Notes under the pieces: generated by a model
The model's input: the letters and a program-made list of their open reading frames with translations, nothing else
Told to the model about the DNA's origin: nothing
Database searches by the model: none
Assembly: GCA_014607495.2 (NCBI GenBank)
Contig: CP053155.1
Location: forward strand, 6,820,001-6,884,000
Source of the DNA: Carposina sasakii
Taxonomy: Eukaryota > Arthropoda > Insecta > Lepidoptera > Carposinidae
DNA length: 64,000 bases
Direction: 5' to 3'
In this document: positions 11,101 to 21,480 of the stretch, piece by piece
Position numbering within the stretch: the first letter of the stretch is position 1
Layout: each line of letters opens with the position of its first letter
Translations under genes and position numbers: made by a program

Positions 11101-13829
11101 TGGAACATACCGTAAGCTAAGAGCAGAGGGTCGCTGTGGGACACACGCACCCAGCATGGCGTGCGAGTGCACGATAGTGACACGCGGCGGGATATCTTGG
11201 AACAGACCGTAAGCTAAGAGCAGAGGGCTCGCTGTGGGACACACGCACCCAGCATGGCGTGTGAGTGCACGATAGTGACACGCGGCGGGATATCTTGGAA
11301 CAGACCGTAAGCTAAGAGCAGAGGGCTCGCTGTGGGACACACGCACCCAGCATGGCGTGTGAGTGCACGATGGTGACACGCGGCGGGATATCTTGGAACA
11401 GACCGTAAGCTAAGAGCAGAGGGCTCGCTGTGGGACACACGCACCCAGCTTGGCGTGCGAGTGCACGATGGTGACACGCGGCGGGATATCTTGGAACATA
11501 CCGTAAGCTAAGAGCAGAGTGCACGATGGTGACACGCGGCGGGATATCTTGGAACAGACCGTAAGCTAAGAGCAGAGGGCTCGCTGTGGGACACACGCAC
11601 CCAGCTTGGCGTGCGAGTGCACGATGGTGACACGCGGCGGGATATCTTGGAACAGACCGTAAGCTAAGAGCAGAGGGCTCGCTGTGGGACACACGCACCC
11701 AGCTTGGCGTGCGAGTGCACGATGGTGACACGCGGCGGGATATCTTGGAACAGACCGTAAGCTAAGAGCAGAGGGCTCGCTGTGGGACACACGCACCCAG
11801 CTTGGCGTGCGAGTGCACGATGGTGACACGCGGCGGGATATCTTGGAACAGACCGTAAGCTAAGAGCAGAGGGCTCGCTGTGGGACACACGCACCCAGCT
11901 TGGCGTGCGAGTGCACGATGGTGACACGCGGCGGGATATCTTGGAACAGACCGTAAGCTAAGAGCAGAGGGCTCGCTGTGGGACACACGCACCCAGCTTG
12001 GCGTGCGAGTGCACGAGTGCGGGATATCTTGGAACAGACCGTAAGCTAAGAGCAGAGGGCTCGCTGTGGGACACACGCACCCAGCTTGGCGTGCGAGTGC
12101 ACGATGGTGACACGCGGCGGGATATCTTGGAACAGACCGTAAGCTAAGAGCAGAGGGCTCGCTGTGGGACACACGCACCCAGCTTGGCGTGCGAGTGCAC
12201 GATGGTGACACGCGGCGGGATATCTTGGAACAGACCGTAAGCTAAGAGCAGAGGGCTCGCTGTGGGACACACACAGCTTGGCGCACCGATGGTGACACGC
12301 GGCGGGATATCTTGGAACATACCGTAAGTAAGAGCGAGGGGTCGCTGTGGGACACACGCACCCAGCACGTGTGATGGTGACACGCGGCGGGATATCTTGG
12401 AACAGACCGTAAGCTAAGAGCAGAGGGCTCGCTGTGGGACACACGCACCCAGCTTGGCGTGCGAGTGCACGATGGTGACACGCGGCGGGATATCTTGGAA
12501 CAGACCGTAAGCTAAGAGCAGAGGGCTCGCTGTGGGACACACGCACCCAGCTTGGCGTGCGAGTGCACGATGGTGACACGCGGCGGGATATCTTGGAACA
12601 GACCGTAAGCTAAGAGCAGAGGGCTCGCTGTGGGACACACGCACCCAGCTTGGCGTGCGAGTGCACGATGGTGACACGCGGCGGGATATCTTGGAACAGA
12701 CCGTAAGCTAAGAGCAGAGGGCTCGCTGTGGGACACACGCACCCAGCTTGGCGTGCGAGTGCACGATGGTGACACGCGGCGGGATATCTTGGAACAGACC
12801 GTAAGCTAAGAGCAGAGGGCTCGCTGTGGGACACACGCACCCAGCTTGGCGTGCGAGTGCACGATGGTGACACGCGGCGGGATATCTTGGAACAGACCGT
12901 AAGCTAAGAGCAGAGGGCTCGCTGTGGGACACACGCACCCAGCTTGGCGTGCGAGTGCACGATGGTGACACGCGGCGGGATATCTTGGAACAGACCGTAA
13001 GCTAAGAGCAGAGGGCTCGCTGTGGGACACACGCACCCAGCTTGGCGTGCGAGTGCACGATGGTGACACGCGGCGGGATATCTTGGAACAGACCGTAAGC
13101 TAAGAGCAGAGGGCTCGCTGTGGGACACACGCACCCAGCTTGGCGTGCGAGTGCACGATGGTGACACGCGGCGGGATCTTGGAACGCGGCAGACCGTAAC
13201 CGTAAGCTAAGAGCAGAGGGCTCGCTGTGGGACACACGCACCCAGCTTGGCGTGCGAGTGCACGATGGTGACACGCGGCGGGATATCTTGGAACATACCG
13301 TAAGCTAAGAGCAGAGGGGTCGCTGTGGGACACACGCACCCAGCATGGCGTGTGAGTGCACGATAGTGACACGCGGCGGGATATCTTGGAACAGACCGTA
13401 AGCTAAGAGCAGAGGGCTCGCTGTGGGACACACGCACCCAGCTTGGCGTGCGAGTGCACGATGGTGACACGCGGCGGGATATCTTGGAACAGACCGTAAG
13501 CTAAGAGCAGAGGGCTCGCTGTGGGACACACGCACCCAGCTTGGCGTGCGAGTGCACGATGGTGACACGCGGCGGGATATCTTGGAACAGACCGTAAGCT
13601 AAGAGCAGAGGGCTCGCTGTGGGACACACGCACCCAGCTTGGCGTGCGAGTGCACGATGGTGACACGCGGCGGGATATCTTGGAACAGACCGTAAGCTAA
13701 GAGCAGAGGGCTCGCTGTGGGACACACGCACCCAGCTTGGCGTGCGAGTGCACGATGGTGACACGCGGCGGGATATCTTGGAACAGACCGTAAGCTAAGA
13801 GCAGAGGGCTCGCTGTGGGACACACGCAC
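8106..13829 (-). repeat. 98-bp minisatellite made of the ERCC3 exon 9 / intron 9 junction, about 58 units
   Basis: A tandem array fills most of intron 9. On the minus strand each 98-bp unit holds about 50 nt matching the last 51 nt of exon 9 (CCAAGAT...GCCAAGCTGG; exon: CCAAGATG...GCCAAGCTAG). Next come the same 5' splice site, GTGCGTGTG, and about 48 nt of adjoining intron ending ...CTGTT. The array abuts the authentic exon at 13830, so exon 9 is its parent. Units fall into two main types (CAGCTTGGCGTGCG and CAGCATGGCGTGTG on the plus strand), with some higher-order blocks near 490 bp. The right two-thirds is nearly homogeneous. Shortened or scrambled units occur near 9170-9360, 9540-9780, 10090-10160, 10920, 11510, 12010, 12270-12370 and 13180. 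Apparent ORFs of 87 codons every 98 bp come from the repeat, not from genes. Confidence 0.95.
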
Positions 13830-14050
13830 CTAGCTTGGCGTGCGAGTGCACGATGGTGAGTACGCGGCGGAACATCTTGGCGGGGATGGTGTGCACCTCG
13901 TCCAGCACCAACAGCCCCCACTCCTGCGCCTGCAGCCACTTCATGGTCTGCTCGGCCTCCCACGAGCGCCGCTGCGTGTGCGTGATCATCGAGTACGTCG
14001 TCACCAGGATGCCGGCGCCCATCGGCTTATCTTTCGCTTCGGAGGTGAAT
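13830..14050 (-). CDS. ERCC3: ERCC3 exon 9: helicase motif II (DEVH)
   Basis: The exon encodes residues 390-463. Acceptor ...CTTTCAG is at 14051-14052 and donor GTGCGTG starts at 13829. It opens by completing Arg390, then '[20 protein letters not shown]' and '[20 protein letters not shown]', then DEVH at 440-443, the Walker B/motif II that gives the DEVH-box its name, and ends '[20 protein letters not shown]' plus Leu and the first base of Gly464. Phase 2 in matches exon 8; phase 1 out matches exon 10. Its last ~51 nt plus the donor are the source of the array that begins at the next base. The exon is far more GC-rich than its flanks. Confidence 0.95.
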
Positions 14051-14389
14051 CTGAAAGTGGTTTGGAAGGTTTGAGATAGTTTTGGTTTAGTGCGGAATAT
14101 CTCTAGTTTAAGCGCTTATGACCTTAATCCCAAGCTAAAACGACTGAAATTGACGCGAAAAAAATTGCGAGAAAGTAACGTAACGTAAACGACAGCAAAA
14201 TTTATGAGATATGGCATAAGCGCCTGTATCCGACGTAAACAACTGTATCGTAAAGTGAACGTCAGACTAATCATTTTTAAGGAAATCGGCAGCACGAACC
14301 TAATTTTGACATAAGATAACGTAAATTCGAAGGCTGGAAGACTCGATTTACGATAGTTTTTTCACTAGAATTGTGTGGTGAGAAAATTG
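14051..14389 (-). other. ERCC3 intron 8, exon-9-proximal part
   Basis: Unique-looking AT-rich DNA apart from the polypyrimidine/CAG acceptor at its left end. No gene or repeat recognised. Confidence 0.5.
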
Positions 14390-14683
14390 CGTAAACATAT
14401 TAAAGACGAAGGTATTCAACCAGTGCGTGCTGCCGGTGATGACCTACGGTGCCGAGATGTGGTCTCTAACTATGTGCCTCATAAAGAAGCTCAGGATCGC
14501 ACAGCGAGCGATGGAGAGAGCTATGCTTGGGATCTCTGCGTGATCGAATCAGAAATGAGGAGATCCGCAGACGTAAAGATCACCGACATAGCTCAACGGT
14601 GTAAAAGAGGCAATAAAAGAGTGTTCTTCGTTCGGAAGCTGAGTGTATATTGTCATAATTAACCTAACTTATATACTAAATAT
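14390..14683 (+). pseudogene. RTE-type non-LTR retrotransposon remnant, 5' part (split by the mag-like element)
   Basis: Plus-strand translation gives 'VLPVMTYGAEMWSLTMCLIK' and 'LRIAQRAMERAMLGIS', then after a frame change 'ADVKITDIAQR', typical of the C-terminal part of insect endonuclease-reverse transcriptase elements. Stops and frame breaks show decay. The sequence resumes at 19228 after the LTR element. Confidence 0.7.
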
Positions 14684-14688
14684 ATAGC

Positions 14689-14809
14689 TGCTGTATTTCC
14701 TTGTTATTTATTAAAACACCGGAGATAAATCAACTTTGTATATTTCGTGTCATGGCCGCGGCACACAGAGAGAGCGAGAGAGAGAGCGTCTCGTTTTACG
14801 CATACCACA
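14689..14809 (-). repeat. 3' LTR of the mag-like element
   Basis: 121 bp, TG...CA on the minus strand, containing an AGAGAGAGCGAGAG-type purine tract as read on the plus strand. By eye it is identical to 19102-19222. Confidence 0.93.
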
Positions 14810-14939
14810 ATCTCCCGGACTTATACTAAAACTAATTCTAATTAGTTTTACAATATGTACTTATATCTAATTTACATGTTTACTTAGACAAGTAGTAGTT
14901 AGTATAAGATGTGAACCCATATACTATCTACTGCATAGT

Positions 14940-17900
14940 TTAACTACTATCTACATCATCGTTACAATAAATCATTTGATCTATATGACGTTTCCAAAGC
15001 ATATCTTCAACATCCACTATGTAAGTTAAATTTTGAACAGATTCAGATACAATTCTTCCTACTATCCAAGGCTTATGACCCTTCCTATAATCCCTAACCA
15101 TAACTTTTTGTCCTACTACAAATTTAACCTTCCTCTTGAGTGTCTTTCCCCCCTGACTGTCTGACAGATAGTCTACTACAGGTGGGGGTTTCAAAGTGCT
15201 AAATCTATTGGTCAGTTCCCTCCCCAGCATCCGAAAGGCTGGTGTAATACCTGTAGTTCTTTGAGGAGTAGTTCGATAATCAAACAAAAACAAATTTATA
15301 GCAGAATTAATATTACAACCACTTTCTCTAATTTTAGTTATAGCTGATTTAAAAGTTTGTACAAATCTTTCTGCAGCTCCATTTGTTGCTGGATGATAGG
15401 GAGGCGAAAATGTTTGTTTGATATCACATTCTTTACAATAATTAACAAAATTAGAACTAGTAAAAGTAGTTTGATTATCTGTAACCAGTTGTTTTGGATA
15501 GCCAAACCTACTGAACAACTTATCCAGTACCTCAATTGTTTTGGTTGTAGTCATATTTGACATTTCAAATACTTCTGGCCACTTACTATAACTATCTATT
15601 ATCACTAAGTACATTTTATTATAATATGGTCCCAGAAAGTCTGCATGTAACCTGTACCATGGAACTGATGGAGTAGGCCATGGTTCAAATGATTTAACCG
15701 GGTTTTTATAATTAGATAAACACATAATACAAGACTGTCCAATTTTTTCTATTTCTGAATTCAAATCTGGCCACCAAAAGTAAGACCTTGCAATTTCTTT
15801 CATACGAACAATTCCGAAATGTGATTTATGTAAGCTCTTAAGAACCTCTTTTTGGATATTTTTTGGTACTATTACTCGATGCCCCCAAAGTAGACACCCA
15901 TGATCTAAGCTTATTTCTGTTCTTCTATTATAAAATGGCAAAAGCTCTGAAGTAATCAATTTCTTTTCAGGCCACCCATTTGTACAATATTCTATAATTT
16001 TATATAAATGGGCATCTGTTTTAGTATTTTCCTGAATTGTCTTATAATTTAAATATTCAATTTCAGAATTGTTGGTATAAATTATTTGCTCAATACATTG
16101 CACTTTACAAATGTCATTATAAATACAATTTTCACTATTTTTTGTGTCAGGATTTCTGGACAGAAAATCAGCAGGATTATGAGTAGTATTTATATGTTTT
16201 ATGGTATAATTGAAAGCTGATAAGAATATTGCATAATGCTGTAGTCGTTTTGCTGCCATTTTTGGAATACCTTTCGTTGGTCCAAAAATCCTGACAAGGG
16301 CTGAATTATCTGTCTCTAACTCGAATTTTCGACCATATATATAGTTATAAAATTTAGTGACTCCAAAAATAATTGCCATGGCTTCCTTATCAATGGCAGT
16401 GTACTTTTGCTCAGTTGAGTTTAATTTTTTACTGACATATGCTACAGGTTTAACAATTCCCTCTGTATCTCGATTTGATAATATTGCAGCTAAACCACAA
16501 TCTGAAGCATCACAAGTTACTATTATAGGTAGATTCGGATTAAAATGTTTTAAATTGTTTGCTGAAGCTAACTTTTGTTTAATTAAGTTAAACGATTTAT
16601 CACATTCCTTTGTCCAATTAAATTTGTTTATCCTAGTGCAATCATACAGTGGTGTTAAGATTATAGCCATGTCCTTTAGAAACCTAGAGTAATAATTTAT
16701 TTTCCCTATAAATGATTTTAACATTTTTAAATTTGCTGGAGCCGGTGCATTTAACAATGGTTCAATATTTGACTTGATTATACTCATGCCTTCTTTATTT
16801 ATACGAAATCCAAATACATCTATGTGTCTAGTAAACAATTTACATTTTTCTGGTTTTAATTTTAATTCACATTCCTTTAACCTGTTAAGGACTTTCACCA
16901 GAGTAACATAAGTTTCTTGTATGCTTTTACCCGCCACATAAATGTTATCTATAAAAACAATTGTATTAGGTATTCCTACTAACATTTTACACATCAGTCT
17001 TTGAAAAGACCCTGGGCCAGTATTTACACCATAGGGTAAGTATTTATATTTGTAAGTACCAAATTCTGTAACAACTGTAGTTAAAACTTGGCTTTCTGGT
17101 GCCAAAACAGCCTGTAAATATGCCTCTTTTAAGTCAAGTTCGCAGTAGAATTCCCCCTGTCTTAAAGTTTCAAAGATATCCTCAATATGAGGGAGTGGGT
17201 AGTGATCAATTTCTAAATTAGGGTTGAGAGTAACTTTATAGTCCCCACACAATCTCACAGAGCCATCTGGTTTAAGTATGGGGACTACTGGTGTACCCCA
17301 CTGGCTCTGCTTTACAGGCTCTATACGACCTTCACTTAGTAATCTTTCAATTTCAAATTTTACCTTATCTCGAATCGCGTAAGGAACGCGCCGAACCGGC
17401 AGGAACTTTGGTGTAGCATTCCCTTTTAATTTTAATGAAATTGCTTCACCTTTAAAGTTACCCCAACCAGGGCTGAATACTGCTGCGAACTCCTTGTCAA
17501 TTAGTTGTTTGGCATCTGAAACATTTTTTAACACCGCATTAGAGTCACCCAAACTCATAACCTTAAAATCTGGGGGCCACATGTTTAATTTATTTAGCCA
17601 ATCACGACCCATCAAACAAGGTGTTGAACCCTTGGATATATATAAATTTAATTTTGTGTTTATACTATTATGCTTAACGGGTATATTGTAAATAATACCT
17701 AATGGTTGAGACACTGTTTGATCAAAATTACGGAAAGTAACATTGCAATATTCAATATTATATTCTATTAAATACCTATTTTTGAATGTGAGAGGCATTA
17801 CTGAAACTTCTGCCCCTGTGTCTACCTCAAATTTCACTTTTTGTTTATTACCTATTTCCAGCTCAACTATATATGGTGGTATTTTACTTACTCTGTCAAA

Positions 17901-18617
17901 ACTATAAGTCTCATATTCCTTAACTAAAGGTTTTACATTTTCTATTTCTTCCGGAGCCTCATGAGTTACATCCATATCCAACACATTTGTTTGCTTATAT
18001 TTGTTCTTTGAGCACATTTTAAATATGTGTCCTTGCTGGCCACACTCAGAACAGTATTTGTTTTTCAAAGTACAGTCCTTTTTATTATGATTGTCCTTTC
18101 CACAACAAAAGCATCTATTATTTATGTATTTATTATTATGTTGTTTTGTAGTACTGAACTTTGTCTTCATTTTTGATTTGGGCTTCATGTATGAAATATT
18201 ATTAACATCTCCATCACCAGATGAATTCTTGTAGGCCGCCTCCACTGTCCTAGCTAACTGGACTATATCTTCTAATTTAACCTCTGCAGCTTGTTTTATT
18301 AATTCAAATTTTATTAACTTGGAATGTACTCCTTCAATAAGTTTTTCTTTTATTTGGTCTTCTTCATCTTTAAAATGACATTTTCTTGCAAGTTTTCTCA
18401 ACACAAAAATGTAATCTTCTATGGATTCGGATGGAAGTTGATTTCTAGCTCTAAATTCTACTCTATCCAGTAACGGTGTATGGGTTTGCGTATACTTTTT
18501 CCTTAATTTCTGACATAATGTTTTAAAATCCAAAGTTATTGGTTTTGATTTGTCACACAAAAATTGTAGTGTCTCGAATACTTTTGGTGTAAGTTTAGTA
18601 AGTAATAATGGTACCAT
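14940..18617 (-). CDS. mag-like element Gag C-terminus plus Pol (PR-RT-RH-IN), catalytic box altered
   Basis: An open frame of 1225 codons. Two CCHC zinc knuckles lie at about 169-205 (CFCC...H...C, CSEC...H...C). The protease DTG is at 266-268. The reverse transcriptase follows, then RNase H ('IIVTCDASDCGLAAIL'). The integrase has an HHCC finger ('HKSHFG'...'CIMC') and a core with the D, D and E positions visible in 'LHADFLG', 'VTDNQTTF' and 'NGAAERF'. The reverse transcriptase box reads FIDN at 555-558 where the family has two adjacent aspartates, so one metal-binding residue is replaced. This copy is probably not catalytically competent, although everything downstream is open. The first residues continue the capsid region from the overlapping upstream frame. 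Confidence 0.92.
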   Translation of the reverse strand: MVPLLLTKLTPKVFETLQFLCDKSKPITLDFKTLCQKLRKKYTQTHTPLLDRVEFRARNQLPSESIEDYIFVLRKLARKCHFKDEEDQIKEKLIEGVHSKLIKFELIKQAAEVKLEDIVQLARTVEAAYKNSSGDGDVNNISYMKPKSKMKTKFSTTKQHNNKYINNRCFCCGKDNHNKKDCTLKNKYCSECGQQGHIFKMCSKNKYKQTNVLDMDVTHEAPEEIENVKPLVKEYETYSFDRVSKIPPYIVELEIGNKQKVKFEVDTGAEVSVMPLTFKNRYLIEYNIEYCNVTFRNFDQTVSQPLGIIYNIPVKHNSINTKLNLYISKGSTPCLMGRDWLNKLNMWPPDFKVMSLGDSNAVLKNVSDAKQLIDKEFAAVFSPGWGNFKGEAISLKLKGNATPKFLPVRRVPYAIRDKVKFEIERLLSEGRIEPVKQSQWGTPVVPILKPDGSVRLCGDYKVTLNPNLEIDHYPLPHIEDIFETLRQGEFYCELDLKEAYLQAVLAPESQVLTTVVTEFGTYKYKYLPYGVNTGPGSFQRLMCKMLVGIPNTIVFIDNIYVAGKSIQETYVTLVKVLNRLKECELKLKPEKCKLFTRHIDVFGFRINKEGMSIIKSNIEPLLNAPAPANLKMLKSFIGKINYYSRFLKDMAIILTPLYDCTRINKFNWTKECDKSFNLIKQKLASANNLKHFNPNLPIIVTCDASDCGLAAILSNRDTEGIVKPVAYVSKKLNSTEQKYTAIDKEAMAIIFGVTKFYNYIYGRKFELETDNSALVRIFGPTKGIPKMAAKRLQHYAIFLSAFNYTIKHINTTHNPADFLSRNPDTKNSENCIYNDICKVQCIEQIIYTNNSEIEYLNYKTIQENTKTDAHLYKIIEYCTNGWPEKKLITSELLPFYNRRTEISLDHGCLLWGHRVIVPKNIQKEVLKSLHKSHFGIVRMKEIARSYFWWPDLNSEIEKIGQSCIMCLSNYKNPVKSFEPWPTPSVPWYRLHADFLGPYYNKMYLVIIDSYSKWPEVFEMSNMTTTKTIEVLDKLFSRFGYPKQLVTDNQTTFTSSNFVNYCKECDIKQTFSPPYHPATNGAAERFVQTFKSAITKIRESGCNINSAINLFLFDYRTTPQRTTGITPAFRMLGRELTNRFSTLKPPPVVDYLSDSQGGKTLKRKVKFVVGQKVMVRDYRKGHKPWIVGRIVSESVQNLTYIVDVEDMLWKRHIDQMIYCNDDVDSS

Positions 18618-18934
18618 TTTTCATCATCCAGGTCATTTAAGAGAATCAGCGATTCCAGCTGCTGTTCGAAAACATCCCAGTTTTCACCGTCAAATGGTTT
18701 AATTTCGAAATTGTTCATCTTTTTTCTTGTAGGAACACACCCTGATGATGTTTTTTCTGATTGCTTGAGGCTATAATAATTACTTAATAATTTTCGCAAT
18801 TCTTCGACAGTTGGCTCTGATGGGCACACCAAACCTTCCTCAGTTAAATTTTGTATTAAACTTTCTTTGGAACAGCGGTAAATATATGTTTTCTTTCCTT
18901 GTTTGACATATGAAATGAATTCTTCTTCAGTCAT
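18536..18934 (-). pseudogene. mag-like element Gag N-terminus, frame broken from Pol
   Basis: A 132-codon frame starts 'MTEEEFISYVKQG' and reaches a capsid-like stretch ('NNFEIKPFDGENWDVFEQQL'). Homology then appears to leave this frame at a short A run near 18610-18618 and continue in the 1225-codon frame at 14940-18617. A one-base indel there would explain it. A -1 frameshift signal cannot be excluded, but the break lies upstream of the zinc knuckles, inside the capsid, where mag-like elements are not expected to shift. Confidence 0.75.
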
Positions 18935-19082
18935 TTGATTTCCTTTCTGTTATAATGCGGCCATGCGGCGTTTGACAAAATGGCCGGCACTTCTTTTCAC
19001 GCCAGGAGGTGAAACGGGAGTTAAGGCGCACTGCCATACAATGTTTAAATAATGTTAAATTGAAACTGCTACTTTTAATTTT

Positions 19083-19100
19083 ATCCCATCCTCGTCGCCA
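19083..19100 (-). promoter_or_regulatory. primer-binding site matching tRNA-Ser 3' end
   Basis: The plus strand reads atcccatcctcgtcgcca, which corresponds to the 3' end of an animal tRNA-Ser plus CCA. It is 18 nt long and one base from the LTR edge at 19102. It would prime minus-strand synthesis of the element. Confidence 0.85.
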
Positions 19101-19101
19101 A

Positions 19102-19222
19102 TGCTGTATTTCCTTGTTATTTATTAAAACACCGGAGATAAATCAACTTTGTATATTTCGTGTCATGGCCGCGGCACACAGAGAGAGCGAGAGAGAGAGC
19201 GTCTCGTTTTACGCATACCACA
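19102..19222 (-). repeat. 5' LTR of the mag-like element
   Basis: 121 bp, by eye identical to 14689-14809. It is bounded by the target duplication at 19223-19227 and the primer-binding site at 19083-19100. Confidence 0.93.
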
Positions 19223-19227
19223 ATAGC

Positions 19228-19512
19228 TAAGAGTGGAAGAGTGTCACAACACTACAACGGTCCAGCAAGCTGAAGTGGCAATGGGCAGGGCACATAGCTC
19301 GAAGAACTGATGGCCGATGGAGTCGGAAAGTTCTAGAGTGGATACCACGTATCGGCAAGCGCAGCGTGGGAAGGCGAGGTGGACGGACGACTTGGCCAAG
19401 GTCGCGGGCGTCGGTTGGATGCAGGCGGCTTCCGACCGGTCGGAGTGGAGGTTGTTGGGGGAGGCCTATGTCCAACAGTGGGCTTCTCGTGGCTGTAAAT
19501 GATGATGATGAA
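19228..19512 (+). pseudogene. RTE-type non-LTR remnant, 3' end
   Basis: Continuation of 14390-14683. The translation gives pieces such as 'KLKWQWAGHIARRTDGRWSR', then 'RSVGRRGGRTTWPRS' in shifted frames, and the typical lepidopteran end 'ggcctatgtccaacagtggg' followed by an (ATG)n tail near 19500-19512. This sets the 3' end of the element. Confidence 0.8.
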
Positions 19513-20163
19513 GCCATTATAATGACTTCAACCTTTACTTGAGTGTAATGCGTATCATTATTAGGTTGCTCCAAGATCATTAGCAGTCGCAAATGATTGT
19601 TTATCGTCACTTTTCGTCTCGACGAGGATCTCCATTATGATCGCTATTTAGCTTATTAGTCATCTCTTTCCATATATTTTGTGTGAAATGGAGACCTAGA
19701 AATCCTGACAACTTTGAATGGCCGTTTCCACAATGTAGATAATGCATTGAAAAATTTTATATCTTTCCATATCAACAAATTTTACACTAGTTTTAAAGGA
19801 TTATCCTGACGTTTCCATTTATCACCATTATTGTTTATCACAAATTTCCCGACAATGGATACATGGAAATAAATTTATCTGCCTTTCTTTCGAAATAAAC
19901 AATATTTTTTTAAAAAAACGAAAAACCGACTTCCTCCCAAAACTAAAGTAAAATTTTACTAAAGGGCAAATATATATTGCGTTAAGCCGTGTACGAAGTT
20001 TAAAAGGCATAATATTGTCAGATTTATATGCCAGCAAATTATTAAATAGGCCACATGACAAAAGAGAGAAATGACTAGGCTTCGAAACTTTACGTCTGAC
20101 AATATGATGATGATGATAATGATGACCTCCGACCAATTTCGGTCATGGCGACCACTTCTACTC
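19513..20163. other. ERCC3 intron 8: unique stretch plus a duplicated ~180-bp repeat
   Basis: 19513-19900 shows nothing recognisable. About 19905-20090 ('aaaccgacttcctcccaaaa', 'tatatattgcgttaagccg', 'atttatatgccagcaaat') recurs at about 22995-23165 with small indels. No coding potential. Confidence 0.6.
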
Positions 20164-20760
20164 CTAGATATTACTAAGTTGGCGTTCATGGGCTCGGAGA
20201 TGGCTTACATAGCCAATCTTCGCCCTGAACGCCCGCGCACACAGAGGACAGGTTAGTGCGCCATTATTGTAATTATAGATAATGGCAGCAGGAGGATGAG
20301 TCTTTAGTTCATCACGTTTAGCGTCAAGATTAGCTTGACGCTGCTCCTCGAACTCGTGAACTTGCCTTATGACCATCCTACGCCACTCTGGTCGTTGTGC
20401 TGTCAAAACTTCCCATTTAGATGGATCTATATTGCATCTGATCTTTGTATCTGAGGAGTTGCCCGCCGCGTTTCCCTCCTCCAGTTCAGAAAAGAATATG
20501 CGCTTAGCCAATCTCTCCTCCGCCATACGAGACACATAACCGCACCACCGAAGCTGCAGACGCATTAAGTAGGCCTCAATGCCACTTACATTGCCTCTTC
20601 GCAATATTTCGGTATTACGCACTCGGTCGGACCATCTGATTCTTATGATGGATCGGAGGCACTTGAGGTGGAATCGATCCAGAGTGCGTATGTGGCGACG
20701 GTACATGCACCACGCCTCGGAGGAATATAAGAGATTTGGCAGCACAACAGCCATGTACAC
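20164..20760 (-). pseudogene. C-terminus of a non-LTR reverse transcriptase with a C2H2 finger
   Basis: 198 open codons from the C-terminal part of an endonuclease-reverse transcriptase: '[20 protein letters not shown]' and '[20 protein letters not shown]', then '[13 protein letters not shown]', then a terminal zinc finger '[21 protein letters not shown]' (ligands in CPLC and H...H). The N-terminal endonuclease and the catalytic reverse transcriptase motifs are absent, as in a 5'-truncated insertion. It is minus strand, as ERCC3, and within intron 8. Confidence 0.8.
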
Positions 20761-20769
20761 TGTTATTTA

Positions 20770-21480
20770 AGCAACGTATAATTACACTCCTTTTTCCCGC
20801 CCTGTTTCCAATCATTTGGGGTCGGTGCAATATGTAGGTACTCTTCTTTCATTCATCCCTATTATCCGTCATCTCGTTATTCTCATGTCTACCTCTTCCT
20901 CTATAACTGTCTTACTTCGGACACGGCTTAACGCAACATATAATTTCACCACTTAACACAATTATCTACATCTTCATAAGCCTATTGCAGTCCACTACTG
21001 GACGTAGGCCTCCCCCTGCCATAGGGGGATTTTGTTACTAAAAAGTTCCACTATCTATTTTTCGGCGGCTCCATCATCAGACCCTCGTTTTCTTTATATT
21101 ATGTGTAGCTGACCAAAATTCTCTACAAAAATCTAAAAACGGACTACTCGTGCCTTTTCTATTTGAGGATATCCCTAGATTCCTTAGAGATTCCATCATC
21201 AGATGTTATGTTTTATATGTATGTGATCAAAACGCTCAATAAAACTATAAAAATAGACTCATGTGCCCACAATATTTCAGGATTGCCCTCGATTTCTCCA
21301 AGATCCCATCATCAGATCCTGACATGGTGAATATGGGACCAACTTGGAAGCATACCATGACAAACTTTAAAAAAAATTGAAATCTGTTCATAAATGACGG
21401 AGTTCTGAGGTAACACAAATAAAAAACAATAAAACATACAGACGAATTGATAACCTCTCTTTTTTGAAATCGGTTTAAAA
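20770..21480. repeat. ~650-bp interspersed repeat, copy A
   Basis: Shares long blocks with 30650-31270: 'caatcatttggggtcggtg', 'cggacacggcttaacgcaa', 'ttcggcggctccatcatcag' and 'gatggtgaatatggg'-type segments. A shorter relative is split at 46230-46399 and 47188-47290. It contains the lepidopteran motif 'cagtccactactggacgtag'. No coding region; the family is not identified. Confidence 0.75.

Larger units (their letters stand above)
14689..19222 (-). mobile_element. mag-like Ty3/gypsy LTR retrotransposon, complete with target duplications
   Basis: A 4534-bp element on the minus strand. Both ends are 121-bp LTRs that look identical, starting TG and ending CA. It is flanked by a 5-bp target duplication, GCTAT on the minus strand (plus strand atagc at 14684-14688 and 19223-19227). 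A primer-binding site for tRNA-Ser lies one base inside the 5' LTR. Short LTRs and tRNA-Ser priming are known for the Bombyx element mag, so a mag-clade assignment fits. It landed in an RTE remnant within ERCC3 intron 8, in the same orientation as ERCC3. Confidence 0.93.

Noticed and set aside
8040..13829. Dozens of overlapping minus-strand ORFs of 74-177 codons ('[20 protein letters not shown]...')
   Set aside because: They recur every 98 bp, arise from reading through a repeat whose length is not a multiple of three, and overlap each other in different frames. They are repeat artefacts, not genes.
8106..13829. CRISPR-like array
   Set aside because: There are no unique spacers: the whole 98-bp unit is repeated, the host is an animal, and the unit matches the neighbouring exon.
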